A stretch of 64,000 nt of DNA from Alphaproteobacteria bacterium (GCA_017524525.1 JAFXVM010000004.1:1-64000), one strand, 5' to 3'; shown: positions 23,970-34,922, counted from the stretch's first letter. Notes: generated from the sequence alone by a model not told the origin. Numbers and translations: made by a program.

Positions 23970-23994
23970 TCCGGTCGTATGACCGGATTTTTTT
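23970..23994 (+). terminator. Terminator after the barrel gene
   Basis: TCCGGTC (23970-23976) pairs with GACCGGA (23981-23987) and seven T follow. Confidence 0.85.
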
Positions 23995-24108
23995 GTAAAA
24001 TATATTGATTTTATTTATATTTTTTTAATGCACTTTGTATGATGCCCGGAAATCCAAGATAAAGTCATTATGCAACCGAAAAATTGGCGGATTTTTCGCG
24101 AATATTTC

Positions 24109-24137
24109 TTGACAATTTGAATAGTTGATTATATACT
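24109..24137 (+). promoter_or_regulatory. Main promoter of the str-S10 ribosomal operon
   Basis: TTGACA (24109-24114), a 17-bp spacer and TATACT (24132-24137). It opens a leader of about 145 nt before rpsL. Confidence 0.7.
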
Positions 24138-24285
24138 AAACCTGCTTTCCGTGTAAATAAGGAGAGTAAAAAACACAGAAAACTGCACCTTTGGCGGAGT
24201 TATAACCACACGCATGCGTTTGGAATAATCTGCGACGGGTGTTTTGTGTAACAAAAAAAGTAAAGTAAAAACAAAGAGATTTTGA
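24138..24285 (+). promoter_or_regulatory. Long leader of the rpsL transcript
   Basis: No gene is present. A distant pairing (ACACAGAAAAC-type sequence near 24174 with GTGTTTTGTGT near 24240) could fold the whole leader. A GGAGAG ribosome-site-like motif at ~24161 has no ORF behind it. Autogenous control by an r-protein is possible but unproven. Confidence 0.35.
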
Positions 24286-24657
24286 ATGCCAACAGTAAAT
24301 CAACTGATTCGGAAACCTCGTAAAAGAAAAGTGGTCAAAAGTACCGCGCCTGATATGATGGAATGTCCGCAAAAACGTGGTGTTTGCACACGTGTATATA
24401 CCACAACACCAAAAAAACCTAACTCTGCTCAACGTAAAGTTGCCCGTGTAAAATTGGCAAATGGACGTGAGGTGACTGCATATATTCCTGGCGAAGGACA
24501 TAATTTGCAAGAACATAGCGTTGTTATGATTCGTGGTGGTCGTGTAAAGGACTTGCCTGGTGTTAAATATCATATCATTCGTGGTGTTTTGGATACCAAG
24601 GGTGTCGAATCGAGAAAACAAGGTCGCTCTTTATATGGGGCAAAAACAAAGAAATAA
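24286..24657 (+). CDS. rpsL: 30S ribosomal protein S12
   Basis: 123 residues, full length, starting [11 protein letters not shown]. It holds the decoding-site loops [14 protein letters not shown] and [13 protein letters not shown]. The lysines that mutate in streptomycin resistance (K43 and K88 equivalents) are wild type. First gene of the contiguous str-S10-spc-alpha run, followed by rpsG after 64 nt. Confidence 0.98.
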   Translation: MPTVNQLIRKPRKRKVVKSTAPDMMECPQKRGVCTRVYTTTPKKPNSAQRKVARVKLANGREVTAYIPGEGHNLQEHSVVMIRGGRVKDLPGVKYHIIRGVLDTKGVESRKQGRSLYGAKTKK

Positions 24658-24721
24658 TACATCCATGAATATGGGTGAGTAATCTAGGGGTACTTGGGTG
24701 AAGAAATAAAAAGGATAAAAT

Positions 24722-25198
24722 ATGTCAAGACGTAAAGCTGCAACAAAGCGTGAAATTTTGCCAGATTCCAAATATAATAATCTGGTTGTTGCAAAATGTA
24801 TTAATGTCGTTATGTGGGACGGTAAAAAAGAAGTTGCCGAAAACATTGTTTATGGTGCATTGGAAAAATTAAAAACTTTGGCCAAAGATGGCAAAGATGA
24901 ATTGACTGTGTTTTTAGAGGCTGTTGATGCTTTGAAACCATCAGTAGAGGTCAAAGGTCGTCGTGTTGGTGGTGCAACTTATCAAGTGCCGGTCGAAGTT
25001 CGCCCAGAACGTCAACAAACTTTGGCACTTCGTTGGTTGGTTATGTTTGCCCGTAAACGCGGTGAACGTTCTATGCAAGACCGTTTGTTTGCAGAATTAC
25101 GTGATGCTTTGAATGGCACAGGTGGTGCGTTCAAGAAAAAGATTGATACACATAAAATGGCAGAAGCAAACAAGGCGTTTGCTCACTTCCGTTGGTAA
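24722..25198 (+). CDS. rpsG: 30S ribosomal protein S7
   Basis: 158 residues. S7 nucleates assembly of the 30S head and contacts E-site tRNA. Landmarks: [59 protein letters not shown] and the terminal [15 protein letters not shown]. The ribosome site AAAAGGA lies before the ATG, and fusA follows after 23 nt. Confidence 0.98.
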   Translation: MSRRKAATKREILPDSKYNNLVVAKCINVVMWDGKKEVAENIVYGALEKLKTLAKDGKDELTVFLEAVDALKPSVEVKGRRVGGATYQVPVEVRPERQQTLALRWLVMFARKRGERSMQDRLFAELRDALNGTGGAFKKKIDTHKMAEANKAFAHFRW

Positions 25199-25221
25199 TT
25201 ACATAAAAGAAAGGAAAAACA

Positions 25222-27303
25222 ATGTCTGTTGGAAAAACCGCCCCTTTACATATGTACCGTAATATAGGAATTATGGCGCATATTGACGCTGGTAAAACTA
25301 CAACATCTGAACGTATTTTGTTCTATACCGGAAAAACATATAAAATTGGTGAAGTGCACGATGGTGCCGCCACTATGGACTGGATGGTTCAAGAACAAGA
25401 ACGTGGTATTACAATTACATCGGCTGCGACAACTTGCTTTTGGCGCGATCATCGTATCAATTTGATTGATACACCGGGACACGTGGACTTTACAATGGAA
25501 GTGGAACGTTCTTTGCGTGTTTTGGACGGTGCGGTTGCGGTATTTGAATCTGTGTCTGGGGTGCAACCACAAACAGAAACAGTATGGCGTCAGGCGGATC
25601 GTTATAATGTTCCACGTATTTGTTTTATTAATAAAATGGACAGAATTGGTGGAAATTTCTTCCGTTGTGTTGATATGATTCGTGAACGTTTGGGTGCAAA
25701 TCCATTGGTTTTGAATTTCCCAATTGGTGCTGAATCTGATTTCCGCGGCGTTGTTGATGTTTTGGAAATGAAGGGTTTGATTTGGGAAGATGAAACCGGT
25801 TCACATCCAAAAACAATTGAAATTCCAGAAGAATTAAAAGCAAAGGCCGAAGAATTACACAATCATTTGATTGAAGAAGCGGTGACTTTGGACGATGCTA
25901 TCATGGAAGAATATATGGAAGGCAAAGTTCCAGATATTGATACTTTGAAAAAATTAATTCGCAAAGGTGTGATTGCCCAGAATTTTGTTCCTGTATTATG
26001 TGGAACTGCGTTCAAGAATAAGGGTGTGCAACCTTTGTTGGATGCGATTGTTGATTATTTGCCATCGCCATTGGATATTCCTGCAATCAAAGGAACAAAA
26101 ATGGACGGTGAAACACCGGCGGAACGTCACCCCAGTGTGAACGAACCGTTCAGTGCTTTGGCGTTCAAGGTTGCAAATGATCCTTTTGTTGGAAACTTGA
26201 TGTTTATCCGTATTTATTCTGGTAAGTTGCAATCTGGTTCTTATATTTACAATTCTAATCGTGATAAACGTGAACGCGTTGGTCGTATGTTGTTGATGCA
26301 TGCGAATACTCGTGAAGAAATTAAAGAAGCGTCTGCGGGTGATATCGTGACATTGGTTGGTATGAAGGAAACCATTACTGGGGATACGCTTTGCGATGAA
26401 GCAAATCCAATTATTTTGGAAAGTATCCATGTCCCAGAACCGGTTATTTCTATTGCGGTTGAACCAAAGACCAAGGCGGACATTGAAAAAATGTCATTGG
26501 GATTGCAGGCATTGGCAAAAGAAGACCCATCTTTCCGCGTATCTGTGGACGAAGAATCAGGTCAAACTATTTTGGCGGGTGTTGGTGAATTGCATTTGGA
26601 AATTTTGGTGGATCGTTTATTGCGTGAGTTTAAGGTTGATGTTAATGTCGGTGAACCACGTATTGCATATCGTGAAACATTCCGCAAACCAGTTACCGAA
26701 GAATATACTCACAAGAAACAATCTGGTGGTTCTGGTCAATATGCCCAGGTTAAAATTGAATTTGAACCTTTGGAACCTGGTAAAGGCTATGAATTCGAGA
26801 ACAAAATTGTCGGTGGTGCGATTCCAAAAGAATACATTCCTGGCGTTGAAAAGGGTTTAAAGATAGCCCAACAAACAGGTGTTTTGATTGGCTATCCAAC
26901 TGTGGATTTCAAGGCAACATTGGTTGATGGTAAATATCACGAAGTTGACTCTAATGTATTGTGCTTTGAAATTGCGGCGCGTGCTTGCTTCCGCGAAGCG
27001 ATGAAGAAAGCATCGCCAAAATTATTGGAGCCGATTATGAAGCTTTCGGTCACAACACCGGAAGAATACGTCGGTGACATTATTGGTGACTTGAACAGTC
27101 GTCGTGGTCAAATCAATGGTATTGAAACACAATTCGGTAACCAAATGATTTCTGCGTATGTGCCGTTGGCAAATCTGTTCGGTTATGTTAAAACCCTGCG
27201 TTCTTTGTCACAAGGTCGTGCAAATCCGTACATGGAATTGTCACATTATGCCGAAGTTCCGCAGAATGTTGCTGATGAAGTAATAAAAAAGATGACAAAG
27301 TAA
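25222..27303 (+). CDS. fusA: Elongation factor G
   Basis: The 693-residue translocase GTPase is full length. G1 is AHIDAGKT, switch [17 protein letters not shown]3 DTPGHVDF and G4 NKMD. Domain III has [14 protein letters not shown] and domain IV begins [26 protein letters not shown], whose SGGSGQ form marks a true translocation EF-G. It ends [17 protein letters not shown]. Standard position between rpsG and tuf; the 99-nt gap to tuf contains a candidate secondary promoter. Confidence 0.98.
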   Translation: MSVGKTAPLHMYRNIGIMAHIDAGKTTTSERILFYTGKTYKIGEVHDGAATMDWMVQEQERGITITSAATTCFWRDHRINLIDTPGHVDFTMEVERSLRVLDGAVAVFESVSGVQPQTETVWRQADRYNVPRICFINKMDRIGGNFFRCVDMIRERLGANPLVLNFPIGAESDFRGVVDVLEMKGLIWEDETGSHPKTIEIPEELKAKAEELHNHLIEEAVTLDDAIMEEYMEGKVPDIDTLKKLIRKGVIAQNFVPVLCGTAFKNKGVQPLLDAIVDYLPSPLDIPAIKGTKMDGETPAERHPSVNEPFSALAFKVANDPFVGNLMFIRIYSGKLQSGSYIYNSNRDKRERVGRMLLMHANTREEIKEASAGDIVTLVGMKETITGDTLCDEANPIILESIHVPEPVISIAVEPKTKADIEKMSLGLQALAKEDPSFRVSVDEESGQTILAGVGELHLEILVDRLLREFKVDVNVGEPRIAYRETFRKPVTEEYTHKKQSGGSGQYAQVKIEFEPLEPGKGYEFENKIVGGAIPKEYIPGVEKGLKIAQQTGVLIGYPTVDFKATLVDGKYHEVDSNVLCFEIAARACFREAMKKASPKLLEPIMKLSVTTPEEYVGDIIGDLNSRRGQINGIETQFGNQMISAYVPLANLFGYVKTLRSLSQGRANPYMELSHYAEVPQNVADEVIKKMTK

Positions 27304-27310
27304 AAAAAGA

Positions 27311-27338
27311 TTGCGATTTTTGATTTCTGGTTTATGAT
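27311..27338 (+). promoter_or_regulatory. Internal promoter upstream of tuf
   Basis: TTGCGA (27311-27316), a 16-bp spacer and TATGAT (27333-27338). It would add extra transcription of tuf. Confidence 0.5.
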
Positions 27339-27402
27339 AGGGTTCGAAACTTAGATTTCAAAAGTCAGTTTAACAAAAAAAAGAGCCTTAAGGAGAAAAA
27401 TT

Positions 27403-28590
27403 ATGGCAAAAGAAAAATATGTAAGAACAAAGCCACATGTCAATATTGGTACTATTGGTCACGTTGACCATGGTAAAACAACTTTGACTGCTGCTATCGT
27501 TCACTATTATGGTGTTGGTATTGACGCACAAAAAGGTGTTGACCAAATCGATAACGCCCCAGAAGAAAAAGCACGTGGTATAACAATTAATACTGCTCAC
27601 GTTGAATACGAAACAGAACATCGTCATTATGCTCACGTTGACTGCCCAGGACACGCGGACTATGTTAAAAACATGATTACTGGTGCGGCACAAATGGACG
27701 GTGCGATTTTGGTTGTGGCGGCAACTGATGGTCCAATGCCACAAACACGCGAACATATTTTGTTGGCACGTCAAGTGGGTATTCCAAAAATCGTCGTTTA
27801 TTTGAACAAATGCGATTTGGCAAACGATCCAGAATTGTTGGAATTGGTTGAAATGGAAATTCGTGAATTGTTGTCTGCTAACGATTTCGATGGCGATAAC
27901 GCTCCAATTATCCGTGGTTCTGCTATTTCCGCTTTGGAAGACAAGAAAGATGGTTTGGGCAAAGAATCTATTGATGCTTTGTTGGCAGCATGTGATTCCT
28001 ATATCCCAATGCCAGAACGTCCAGTTGATAAACCTTTCTTGATGCCAATTGAAGACGTGTTCTCTATCACAGGTCGTGGTACAGTGGTAACAGGTCGTAT
28101 CGAATCTGGTACAATCAAAGTAGGTGACGAATGCGAAATCGTAGGTTTGAAACCAACACAAAAAACAACTGTTACTGGCGTTGAAATGTTCCGTAAATTG
28201 TTGGATCAAGGTGAAGCCGGTGATAACGTAGGTTTGTTGTTGCGTGGTACAAAGAAAGAAGATGTAGAACGTGGTCAAATTATCTGCAAACCAGGTTCTA
28301 TCACACCACATACAGATTTCGAAGCTGAAGTTTATATTTTGACGAAAGAAGAAGGTGGCCGTCATACAGCGTTCTTCTCTAACTATCGTCCACAATTCTA
28401 TTTCAGCACAACAGACGTAACAGGTACAATTACTTTGCCAGCAGACAAAGAAATGGTCTTGCCAGGTGATAACGTTCGCATTAGCGTGCAATTGATTGCT
28501 CCTATTGCTATGAGCGAAGGTCGCCGCTTTGCTATCCGTGAAGGCGGACGCACAGTTGGTGCAGGTGTTGTATCAAAAATTGTTAAATAA
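27403..28590 (+). CDS. tuf: Elongation factor Tu
   Basis: 395 residues, full length. G1 is GHVDHGKTT, switch [18 protein letters not shown]3 [20 protein letters not shown] and G4 NKCD. The domain 2 and 3 landmarks [13 protein letters not shown] and [14 protein letters not shown] are present. It delivers aminoacyl-tRNA to the ribosome. Its codon use is the most optimised in the window (GGT, CGT, AAC). A single copy is seen here; a second copy elsewhere cannot be excluded. Confidence 0.98.
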   Translation: MAKEKYVRTKPHVNIGTIGHVDHGKTTLTAAIVHYYGVGIDAQKGVDQIDNAPEEKARGITINTAHVEYETEHRHYAHVDCPGHADYVKNMITGAAQMDGAILVVAATDGPMPQTREHILLARQVGIPKIVVYLNKCDLANDPELLELVEMEIRELLSANDFDGDNAPIIRGSAISALEDKKDGLGKESIDALLAACDSYIPMPERPVDKPFLMPIEDVFSITGRGTVVTGRIESGTIKVGDECEIVGLKPTQKTTVTGVEMFRKLLDQGEAGDNVGLLLRGTKKEDVERGQIICKPGSITPHTDFEAEVYILTKEEGGRHTAFFSNYRPQFYFSTTDVTGTITLPADKEMVLPGDNVRISVQLIAPIAMSEGRRFAIREGGRTVGAGVVSKIVK

Positions 28591-28598
28591 TTGTTGAT

Positions 28599-28635
28599 TT
28601 TTGCGGGTTATGGGTTTATCCTATAGCCCGCAAAA
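28599..28635 (+). promoter_or_regulatory. 13-bp hairpin between tuf and rpsJ
   Basis: 28599-28611 pairs with 28623-28635 with a single G-T pair and an 11-nt loop. It has A-rich and T-rich shoulders but only a weak T-run. It may be an attenuator or processing site between the str and S10 parts. Confidence 0.55.
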
Positions 28636-28670
28636 CAATAATAAACCAAAAAAAATAAGGAAAACGAACA

Positions 28671-28982
28671 ATGGTACCAGCATCTAAGATTCGCATCAAA
28701 TTAATCGCTTTTGACCACAGGGTCTTGATGGAATCAGTAGAAGAAATAGTTAAAACAGCAAAGCGCACAGGCGCGGATGTCGTTGGACCCGTTCGCTTGC
28801 CAACTTTGATTCAAAAGTTTACAGTGAACCGTTCTCCACACGTTGATAAAAAGTCACGTGAACAATTCGAAATCCGCAATCACAAAGCGGTTGTCGATAT
28901 TGTTAACCCAACCCCTCAGACAGTTGATGCACTGATGAAGTTGGATTTGGCATCTGGTGTTGATGTAAAAATTAAATTATAA
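28671..28982 (+). CDS. rpsJ: 30S ribosomal protein S10
   Basis: 103 residues, full length: [22 protein letters not shown], the loop [31 protein letters not shown] and the end [12 protein letters not shown]10 is also NusE in antitermination. It opens the S10 part of the cluster behind a hairpin at 28599-28635. Confidence 0.98.
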   Translation: MVPASKIRIKLIAFDHRVLMESVEEIVKTAKRTGADVVGPVRLPTLIQKFTVNRSPHVDKKSREQFEIRNHKAVVDIVNPTPQTVDALMKLDLASGVDVKIKL

Positions 28983-28991
28983 AATGTGTAT

Positions 28992-29018
28992 GTTAATGAA
29001 CGGTGTGTGTTCATTAAC
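28992..29018 (+). promoter_or_regulatory. Perfect 10-bp hairpin between rpsJ and rplC
   Basis: GTTAATGAAC (28992-29001) pairs with GTTCATTAAC (29009-29018) around GGTGTGT. No T-run follows, so it is more likely a processing or stability element than a terminator. Confidence 0.6.
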
Positions 29019-29041
29019 CACTGACAAAAAAAGGCAAAAAA

Positions 29042-29764
29042 ATGAAACGTAGCGGATTAATTACAACAAAAATAGGGATGACCCGTCTTTATGATGATGG
29101 CGGTGTTGCCCATGCAGTAACAGTTTTATCTGTTGGGGATTGTGCTGTTATTGGAAATCGTACAACAGAAAAAAATGGTTATGTTGCAAATATTTTGGGC
29201 TTGCGCGAAGCAAAAGCAAAACATGTTGCAAAACCTCAAGCAAAAGCAGCAGAGAAAGCGGGTGTAAAACCTTATCGCAAGGTTGTAGAATTCCGCGTTT
29301 CTGATGATTGTGTCATTCCAGCAGGAACACAGTTGTCTGCCGCACATTTTATTGCCGGTCAATATGTTGATGTTCAAGCCACTAGCAAAGGTAAGGGCTT
29401 CCAAGGTGCTATGAAACGCCACAATTTTGGCGGTAAAGAAGCATCTCACGGTGTATTAAAGGCTCATCGTTCTTTGGGTGGTACAGGTATGCGTGAATGG
29501 CCAGGTCGTGTCTTGAAAGGTAAAAAGATGTCCGGTCAAATGGGTAACGAAACAGTGACTGTTCAAAATTTGAAAGTGTTTGGAACAGATAACGCTGAAA
29601 ATTTAATCTTCGTTGAAGGCGCAGTTCCAGGCAGCAACGGCACATTCGTGTTGGTAAGTGATGCAATTAAAAAAGTTCAAGACAAATTGCCAGTTCCAAC
29701 ATTTGTTGCAGCAAAAGAAGAAACTGTTGCAGAACAACCTGTGAACGAAGCAGAACAAGCATAA
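29042..29764 (+). CDS. rplC: 50S ribosomal protein L3
   Basis: 240 residues. Landmarks: SGLITTKIGMTRLYDD, the tentacle loop HGVLKAHRSLGGTGMREWPGRVLKGKKMSGQMGNE near the peptidyl-transferase centre, and VEGAVPGSNGTFVLVSDAIK. A ~30-residue acidic C-terminal tail (AAKEETVAEQPVNEAEQA) goes beyond the core, as in many Alphaproteobacteria. Confidence 0.97.
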   Translation: MKRSGLITTKIGMTRLYDDGGVAHAVTVLSVGDCAVIGNRTTEKNGYVANILGLREAKAKHVAKPQAKAAEKAGVKPYRKVVEFRVSDDCVIPAGTQLSAAHFIAGQYVDVQATSKGKGFQGAMKRHNFGGKEASHGVLKAHRSLGGTGMREWPGRVLKGKKMSGQMGNETVTVQNLKVFGTDNAENLIFVEGAVPGSNGTFVLVSDAIKKVQDKLPVPTFVAAKEETVAEQPVNEAEQA

Positions 29765-29787
29765 CGACACAATAAAAGGTGAATGAA

Positions 29788-30408
29788 ATGCAAGTAGATA
29801 TTTTAAATTTAGATGGAAAGTCAGTCGGCAAAGTAGAATTGTCCGACAGCATCTTTGGAATTGATCCACGTGCAGACATTTTGCACCGTGTTGTTACATG
29901 GCAACGTGCAAATGCTCGCGCTGGGACTCATGCAGTAAAAACTGTATCTGATGTCGCAGGAAGTGGTAAAAAAGCATTCAAACAAAAGAAAACGGGTAAT
30001 GCTCGTGAAGGTGAAAGATACAATGTTCACATGCGTGGCGGTGGTGTTGTTCATGGACCTGTGGTTCGTGATCATGGCACTGATTTGCCAAAGAAAATCC
30101 GTTCGCTTGGTTTGAAAATGGCTTTGTCTTCAAAGGTCAAAGAAGGCTCTTTGATTATTATCGACAGCGAAAAAATGAAAGAAGCAAAGACAAACACATT
30201 GGCAAAACAATTGAAAAAAATGAATATTGCTTCTGCTTTGTTTGTTGGGGCTGAAAAAGTTGATGAAAACTTCAAGAAATCTGCTGCGAATATTATCAAT
30301 GTTGACGTATTGCCAACAATTGGTTTGAATGTTTTGGATATCTTGAAACATGAAAAATTAGTTTTGACAGCAGATGCTGTTAAAGCAGTAGAAGCGAGAC
30401 TCGCATAA
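29788..30408 (+). CDS. rplD: 50S ribosomal protein L4
   Basis: Start at the ATG at 29788 (MQVDILNLDGK...), preceded by AAAGGTGA; the upstream GTG at 29779 is part of that ribosome site. 206 residues with the exit-tunnel loop (KKAFKQKKTGNAREG..., RGGGVVHGPVVRDH) and the C-terminal VDVLPTIGLNVLDILKHEKLVLTADAV. In enterics L4 represses its own operon; no such leader is obvious here. Confidence 0.96.
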   Translation: MQVDILNLDGKSVGKVELSDSIFGIDPRADILHRVVTWQRANARAGTHAVKTVSDVAGSGKKAFKQKKTGNAREGERYNVHMRGGGVVHGPVVRDHGTDLPKKIRSLGLKMALSSKVKEGSLIIIDSEKMKEAKTNTLAKQLKKMNIASALFVGAEKVDENFKKSAANIINVDVLPTIGLNVLDILKHEKLVLTADAVKAVEARLA

Positions 30409-30424
30409 TTAAAGGTTTGAAGAT

Positions 30425-30751
30425 ATGGCAGAAAAAAAAGTAGAAAAGAAATTAGTTGCGCGTGCAGAAACATATGATGTTTTGCGTCGCCCAATCATTT
30501 CGGAAAAAACTGCAAAGTTATCCGAAAGCAATGCTGTTGTGTTTGAAGTTGCAATGTCTGCTACTAAGGAAGATGTTGCTAAGGCAGTCGAAGTGTTATT
30601 CGGTATTAAACCAACAAAAGTTAATATCGTTATTACCAAAGGCAAAGTGAAAACTTTCCGTGGTCGCAGTACTGGTACACAACGCAAAGTTAAAAAAGCA
30701 TATGTATCTTTGCCAAAAGATGCAAAATTGGATTTGGCAACAGATATGTAA
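30425..30751 (+). CDS. rplW: 50S ribosomal protein L23
   Basis: 108 residues: DVLRRPIISEKTAKLSESNAVVFEVA, KVNIVITKGKVKTFRGRSTGTQRKVKKAYV. The protein lies at the tunnel exit, where SRP and trigger factor dock. A short Lys/Ala N-terminal extension (AEKKVEKKLVARAE) precedes the core. 72 nt to rplB contain a weak hairpin (GTTTTGGCA with TGTCAAAAC). Confidence 0.97.
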   Translation: MAEKKVEKKLVARAETYDVLRRPIISEKTAKLSESNAVVFEVAMSATKEDVAKAVEVLFGIKPTKVNIVITKGKVKTFRGRSTGTQRKVKKAYVSLPKDAKLDLATDM

Positions 30752-30823
30752 AAATTAACGTTTTGGCAGAGAACCCGAAACATAAGGGTGTTAGTGTCAA
30801 AACATAAACAAAGGTAAAACAAA

Positions 30824-31657
30824 ATGGCATTAAAACATTACAAGCCAACAACACCAGGAACACGTGGTTTAACTTTGATTGACCACAGTGGATTGCACAA
30901 AGGTGCGCCTGAAAAGTCTTTGACTGTTGGTTTAAAGTCCAAAGGTGGACGTAATAATTTTGGTCATGTCACAGTTCCTCATCAGGGTGGTGGACACAAA
31001 CGTAAATATCGTTTGGTTGATTTTGATCGTAAGAAAAAAGATATCCCAGCAAAAGTAGTTCGTTTGGAATATGATCCAAACCGTACTCCGTTTATTGCAT
31101 TAATTGAATATCAAGATGGTGTTCGCTCTTATATCTTAGCGCCACGTGATTTAAAAGAAGGCGATACGGTTATTTCTGCAGAACGTGCAGATATTAAACC
31201 TGGTAATGCAATGCCATTGAAAAATATGCCTATTGGAACAATTGTGCATAATGTAGAATTAAAACCTGGTGCTGGTGGTCAATTGGCTAGAAGTGCTGGT
31301 TGTTATGCTCAGTTGATGGGTAAAGACGGTGTTTACGCCCAGATAAAAATGAACAGCGGCGAATTGCGCAAGGTTCATTCTGAATGTTTAGCAACAGTTG
31401 GTGTTGTTTCTAATCAAGATCAACGCAATGTTAATTTAGGTAAAGCGGGTCGTGCACGTTGGTTGGGAATTCGCCCATCTACACGTGGTATGGCAATGAA
31501 TCCTAATGATCACCCAATGGGTGGTGGTAATGGTCATTCCAAAGGACATGAGCCTGTATCCCGCACAGGTATTCCAGCCAAGGGATATCGTACGCGTAGC
31601 AATAAACGTACTGCAAAGATGATTATCCGCAGCAGACATTTGGCAAAGAAGAAATAA
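30824..31657 (+). CDS. rplB: 50S ribosomal protein L2
   Basis: 277 residues, full length: [23 protein letters not shown], the conserved histidine loop [25 protein letters not shown] next to the peptidyl-transferase centre, and KTRSNKRT-like [22 protein letters not shown] at the end. rpsS follows after 13 nt with a GGAGTG ribosome site. Confidence 0.98.
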   Translation: MALKHYKPTTPGTRGLTLIDHSGLHKGAPEKSLTVGLKSKGGRNNFGHVTVPHQGGGHKRKYRLVDFDRKKKDIPAKVVRLEYDPNRTPFIALIEYQDGVRSYILAPRDLKEGDTVISAERADIKPGNAMPLKNMPIGTIVHNVELKPGAGGQLARSAGCYAQLMGKDGVYAQIKMNSGELRKVHSECLATVGVVSNQDQRNVNLGKAGRARWLGIRPSTRGMAMNPNDHPMGGGNGHSKGHEPVSRTGIPAKGYRTRSNKRTAKMIIRSRHLAKKK

Positions 31658-31670
31658 ATAGGAGTGTAAA

Positions 31671-31949
31671 ATGTCTCGTTCAGTATGGAAAGGTCCTTAT
31701 GTACATCCGTCTATCTTGAAAAAGGTAGCGGTGGCTATTGAAAAAGATGACCATAAACCTATTAAAACTTGGTCTCGTGGTAGTACGATTGTACCACCAA
31801 TGGTTGGTTTGACTTTCGAAGTTCACAATGGTAACAAATTTATTCCTGTGTCTATCGTAGAAGATATGATTGGTCACAAATTGGGTGAATTTGCTCCAAC
31901 TCGTACTTTCAAAGGTCACGCCGCAAACAAGAAAGCAGCAGCAAAATAA
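31671..31949 (+). CDS. rpsS: 30S ribosomal protein S19
   Basis: 92 residues: [67 protein letters not shown]. It forms a heterodimer with S13 (rpsM, 39900) in the 30S head. Confidence 0.98.
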   Translation: MSRSVWKGPYVHPSILKKVAVAIEKDDHKPIKTWSRGSTIVPPMVGLTFEVHNGNKFIPVSIVEDMIGHKLGEFAPTRTFKGHAANKKAAAK

Positions 31950-31964
31950 GGGTAGGGTAAGATT

Positions 31965-32360
31965 ATGACAAGATATGGAATAAAAGACAATCAGGTTCGT
32001 GCGTTCAACAAAATGATTCGCATCAGCCACCAGAAATTAAATCTGGTTTGTGATATGGTTCGCGGCTTGCCAGTTGATCGTGCCGTTGACGTTTTAAAGT
32101 TTTCGAAAAAACGCGTAGCTGGCGAAGTTTTGAAAACATTGTTATCTGCTGTTGCAAACGCAGAACACAATAAAAATTTGCCAGTAGATTCTTTGTTCAT
32201 CAAAGAAATTTGGTGTGGTAAAGCGTTGACAATGAAACGTATTATGGCAGGACCTCGTGGAAGTGCTCGTCCAATTTTGAAACCATTTTCTAATTTGACA
32301 ATTGTTTTGGAAAGTGGCACGGCTCCTGAAAAGAAAAAAACTAAAAAAGTAACAAAATAA
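31965..32360 (+). CDS. rplV: 50S ribosomal protein L22
   Basis: 131 residues. KMIRISHQKLNLVCDMVRGLPVDRAVDVLKFSKKRVAGEVLKTLLSAVANAEHN is the L22 core. The tunnel hairpin (KEIWCGKALTMKRIMAGPRGSARPILKPFSNLTIVLE) follows, then a Lys-rich tail. A start with TRYGIKDNQVRAFNKM adds about ten residues before the usual N-terminus. Confidence 0.97.
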   Translation: MTRYGIKDNQVRAFNKMIRISHQKLNLVCDMVRGLPVDRAVDVLKFSKKRVAGEVLKTLLSAVANAEHNKNLPVDSLFIKEIWCGKALTMKRIMAGPRGSARPILKPFSNLTIVLESGTAPEKKKTKKVTK

Positions 32361-32375
32361 AAGTGGAGTGAAAAA

Positions 32376-33086
32376 ATGGGACAAAAAGTATCACCGATTT
32401 CATTACGCGAATTTATAAACAAGATTACTGATTCTCGCTGGATTGCTGGCAAAAAAGATTATGCCGCTTTGTTAGCAGAAGATATCAAAATCCGTAAGTT
32501 CGTTGAAAAGAAATTAAAGAAAGCAGGGTTAGCCAAAGTCGTTATTGAACGTTTTGCTAAAAAGGTAGTTGTCACTATCCACACATCACGTCCAGGAATG
32601 ATTATTGGTAAAAACGGTGCAGATATTGAAGCATTGCGCAATGATATCAAAAAATTGGTCAAGAACGATCAAGTTGTTGTAAACATCTATGAAGTTCGTC
32701 GTCCAGATTTGAATGCGCAGTTGGTTGCACAAAATATCGCACAACAAATTGAAGGTCGTGTTTCGTTCAAGCGTGCTATGAAGAAAGCAGTTCAAAATGC
32801 TCAAAAAGCAGGCGCTCAGGGTATCAAAGTTATGTGCTCTGGTCGTTTGAATGGTGCTGAAATTGCGCGCAGCGAACAAATCCGTGAAGGACGCATTCCT
32901 TTGCATACATTACGTGCAGATATTGATTATGCGTCAATTCAGGCCAAAACAACATACGGTGTTATCGGCGTAAAAGTTTGGATTTACACTGGTGATGTTG
33001 TGAATAAAGAAAAGCTGGCGTCCGAAATGGCGCGTCCGACTGAATATGCCGGCAGCAGCGAAAAGAAAAAAGCAAATAATAATTAA
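32376..33086 (+). CDS. rpsC: 30S ribosomal protein S3
   Basis: 236 residues: [36 protein letters not shown], the KH domain with [22 protein letters not shown], and the C-terminal domain [31 protein letters not shown]. It forms part of the mRNA entry helicase. It ends in a Ser/Lys tail. Confidence 0.98.
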   Translation: MGQKVSPISLREFINKITDSRWIAGKKDYAALLAEDIKIRKFVEKKLKKAGLAKVVIERFAKKVVVTIHTSRPGMIIGKNGADIEALRNDIKKLVKNDQVVVNIYEVRRPDLNAQLVAQNIAQQIEGRVSFKRAMKKAVQNAQKAGAQGIKVMCSGRLNGAEIARSEQIREGRIPLHTLRADIDYASIQAKTTYGVIGVKVWIYTGDVVNKEKLASEMARPTEYAGSSEKKKANNN

Positions 33087-33103
33087 AATCAAAGGTTTTA
33101 ATC

Positions 33104-33517
33104 ATGTTAATGCCAAATAAAACAAAATTTCGCAAACAGCACAAAGGTCGTATTCACGGGGCTGCCAAAGGTGGAAGTGAATTGGCTTTTGGGTCGTTTG
33201 GATTGAAAGCAATGTCTCCTGAACGTGTGACTGCACGTCAGATAGAAGCAGCGCGTCGCGCTATTACTCGTCACATGAAACGTATGGGTAAATTATGGAT
33301 TCGTATTTTCCCAGATGTGCCAGTGACTGCGAAACCAGGTGGTGTTCGTATGGGTAAAGGTAAGGGTGCTGTGGAATACTGGATTTGTCGCGTAAAACCA
33401 GGCCGCATCATGTTCGAATTGGATGGTGTTAAACCAGAAATCGCGTATGAAGCGTTTGCTTTGGCTGCTGCAAAATTGCCAGTTAAAACAAAAATCGTAG
33501 AACGCAAAGTAAACTAA
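33104..33517 (+). CDS. rplP: 50S ribosomal protein L16
   Basis: 137 residues, starting [19 protein letters not shown], which matches the family N-terminus MLxPKxTKFRK and so fixes the first [35 protein letters not shown] follows, including the arginine hydroxylated by YcfD in some bacteria. It organises the A site of the 50S. Confidence 0.97.
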   Translation: MLMPNKTKFRKQHKGRIHGAAKGGSELAFGSFGLKAMSPERVTARQIEAARRAITRHMKRMGKLWIRIFPDVPVTAKPGGVRMGKGKGAVEYWICRVKPGRIMFELDGVKPEIAYEAFALAAAKLPVKTKIVERKVN

Positions 33518-33542
33518 AAACAAGTGCAAAAGGTTAGAAAAG

Positions 33543-33755
33543 ATGGCAGAAAAGAAAGTAAGTAAAACAGCCAAGACAGCAGAAAAAGAGGCTTTGACAA
33601 AAGAAGCCTTGGAAAGCAAATTGGTTGATTTGAAAAAAGAACAAATGAATCAGCGCTTTCAACTGGCTGCGGGTCAATTGCCAAAAACGCATGTTTTGCG
33701 CAAAACTCGTCGCGAAATTGCACGTGTAAAAACTAAGTTGAATGCTGCGAAATAA
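33543..33755 (+). CDS. rpmC: 50S ribosomal protein L29
   Basis: 70 residues: [48 protein letters not shown] is the two-helix L29 core near the tunnel exit. About 15 Lys/Thr-rich residues extend the N-terminus. Confidence 0.95.
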   Translation: MAEKKVSKTAKTAEKEALTKEALESKLVDLKKEQMNQRFQLAAGQLPKTHVLRKTRREIARVKTKLNAAK

Positions 33756-33823
33756 CTAAAACTTTGACTTTTGGTTTTTTTAGTGTAAAATCAAAAGCCG
33801 GAAAACAAAAAAGGACAAAAGTT

Positions 33824-34090
33824 ATGCCAAGACGTATACTGCAAGGAACTGTTAAAAGTACAGCAAATGACAAAACTGTCGTCGTCGAAGTTGAACGTCG
33901 TTTTCGTCATCCTTTGTACGGTAAGTTCGTGAAGCAGAATAAAAAATACAAGGCACACGATGAAAACAACGAATACAAAGTTGGCGAAGTCGTTGCTATT
34001 GAAGAACATCGTCCTATTTCCAAGACAAAAACTTGGATTGTAAAGGGTCGTGTTGGGGTCAGCAAAGACACAACTGTTAATGTTGACTAA
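33824..34090 (+). CDS. rpsQ: 30S ribosomal protein S17
   Basis: Start at the ATG at 33824 ([27 protein letters not shown]), which has AAAAAGGAC upstream and the family N-terminus; the frame stays open 60 nt upstream but that part is non-homologous. 88 residues, ending [14 protein letters not shown]. Contains [30 protein letters not shown]. Confidence 0.95.
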   Translation: MPRRILQGTVKSTANDKTVVVEVERRFRHPLYGKFVKQNKKYKAHDENNEYKVGEVVAIEEHRPISKTKTWIVKGRVGVSKDTTVNVD

Positions 34091-34210
34091 TAATTGGTGG
34101 GTTTTTTGAGGTCTTGAATTTTAAAAATTTAACAAAAAATTCAAGGCAGTCGAAACCCGGTAACAAAGCAGCAAGGGATTGCCTTGTTTGCAGGATTTAA
34201 GGAAAAAGTT

Positions 34211-34585
34211 ATGATACAAAATGAAACAGTTATGACAGTTGCAGATAACTCTGGTGCGCGCAAAGCTATGTGCATCAAGGTTTTGGGCGGTTCTCATCGT
34301 CGTTATGCAACAGTTGGCGACAAAATTGTTGTCGCTATTAAGGACGCCATTCCACGTGGCAAAGTTCAAAAGGGAACAGTTCAACGTGCTATTATCGTTA
34401 GAACAAAATTCCCTGTGAAACGTCCAGATGGTTCTATCATCCGTTTTGATGATAATGCTGTTGTTTTGATTAACAAAAACAATTTCGAACCAATTGGAAC
34501 ACGTATTTTTGGCCCAATTGCACGTGAAGTTCGTCGTAAATACGATGTTCAAAAAATTGTGTCTTTGGCACCAGAAGTGATATAA
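34211..34585 (+). CDS. rplN: 50S ribosomal protein L14
   Basis: Start at the ATG at 34211 ([27 protein letters not shown]), the family N-terminus, preceded by AAGGAAAAAG; an open frame from 34184 is an artefact. 124 residues, ending [16 protein letters not shown]. The 120-nt gap after rpsQ contains no gene and no strong hairpin. Confidence 0.96.
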   Translation: MIQNETVMTVADNSGARKAMCIKVLGGSHRRYATVGDKIVVAIKDAIPRGKVQKGTVQRAIIVRTKFPVKRPDGSIIRFDDNAVVLINKNNFEPIGTRIFGPIAREVRRKYDVQKIVSLAPEVI

Positions 34586-34612
34586 TACTTTTGACAACAA
34601 AAAGGCGAAAAA

Positions 34613-34915
34613 ATGAAAATTAAGAAAGGCGACGAAGTCGTAGTTATTTCGGGAAAATACAAAGGCGTCAAAGGTAAAGTATTACAAGCACGTCCAACAG
34701 AATCCCGTGTAGTAGTTGAAGGTGTCAATCGTCATAAATGGCACATCAAACCAACACAAGAACAACCAGGTCATATTGTTGATCGCGAAGCACCAATTCA
34801 TGTATCTAATGTTGCATTGATTGATCCAAAAACCAAGAAAGCAACACGTGCAGGATACAAAATGGAAGGTGACAAGAAAGTTCGCGTTTCAAAAAAATCT
34901 GGAACACAAATTTAA
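34613..34915 (+). CDS. rplX: 50S ribosomal protein L24
   Basis: 100 residues with the KOW motif [22 protein letters not shown], then [38 protein letters not shown]. It nucleates 50S assembly. A hairpin (34923-34929 with 34936-34942) lies before rplE. Confidence 0.97.
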   Translation: MKIKKGDEVVVISGKYKGVKGKVLQARPTESRVVVEGVNRHKWHIKPTQEQPGHIVDREAPIHVSNVALIDPKTKKATRAGYKMEGDKKVRVSKKSGTQI

Positions 34916-34922
34916 TTAATAT

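Noticed and set aside
27388-28491. 367-codon open frame antisense to tuf
   Set aside because: It is a shadow of the strongly biased tuf codons; composition is dominated by Phe, Cys and Trp, with no ribosome site and no domain.
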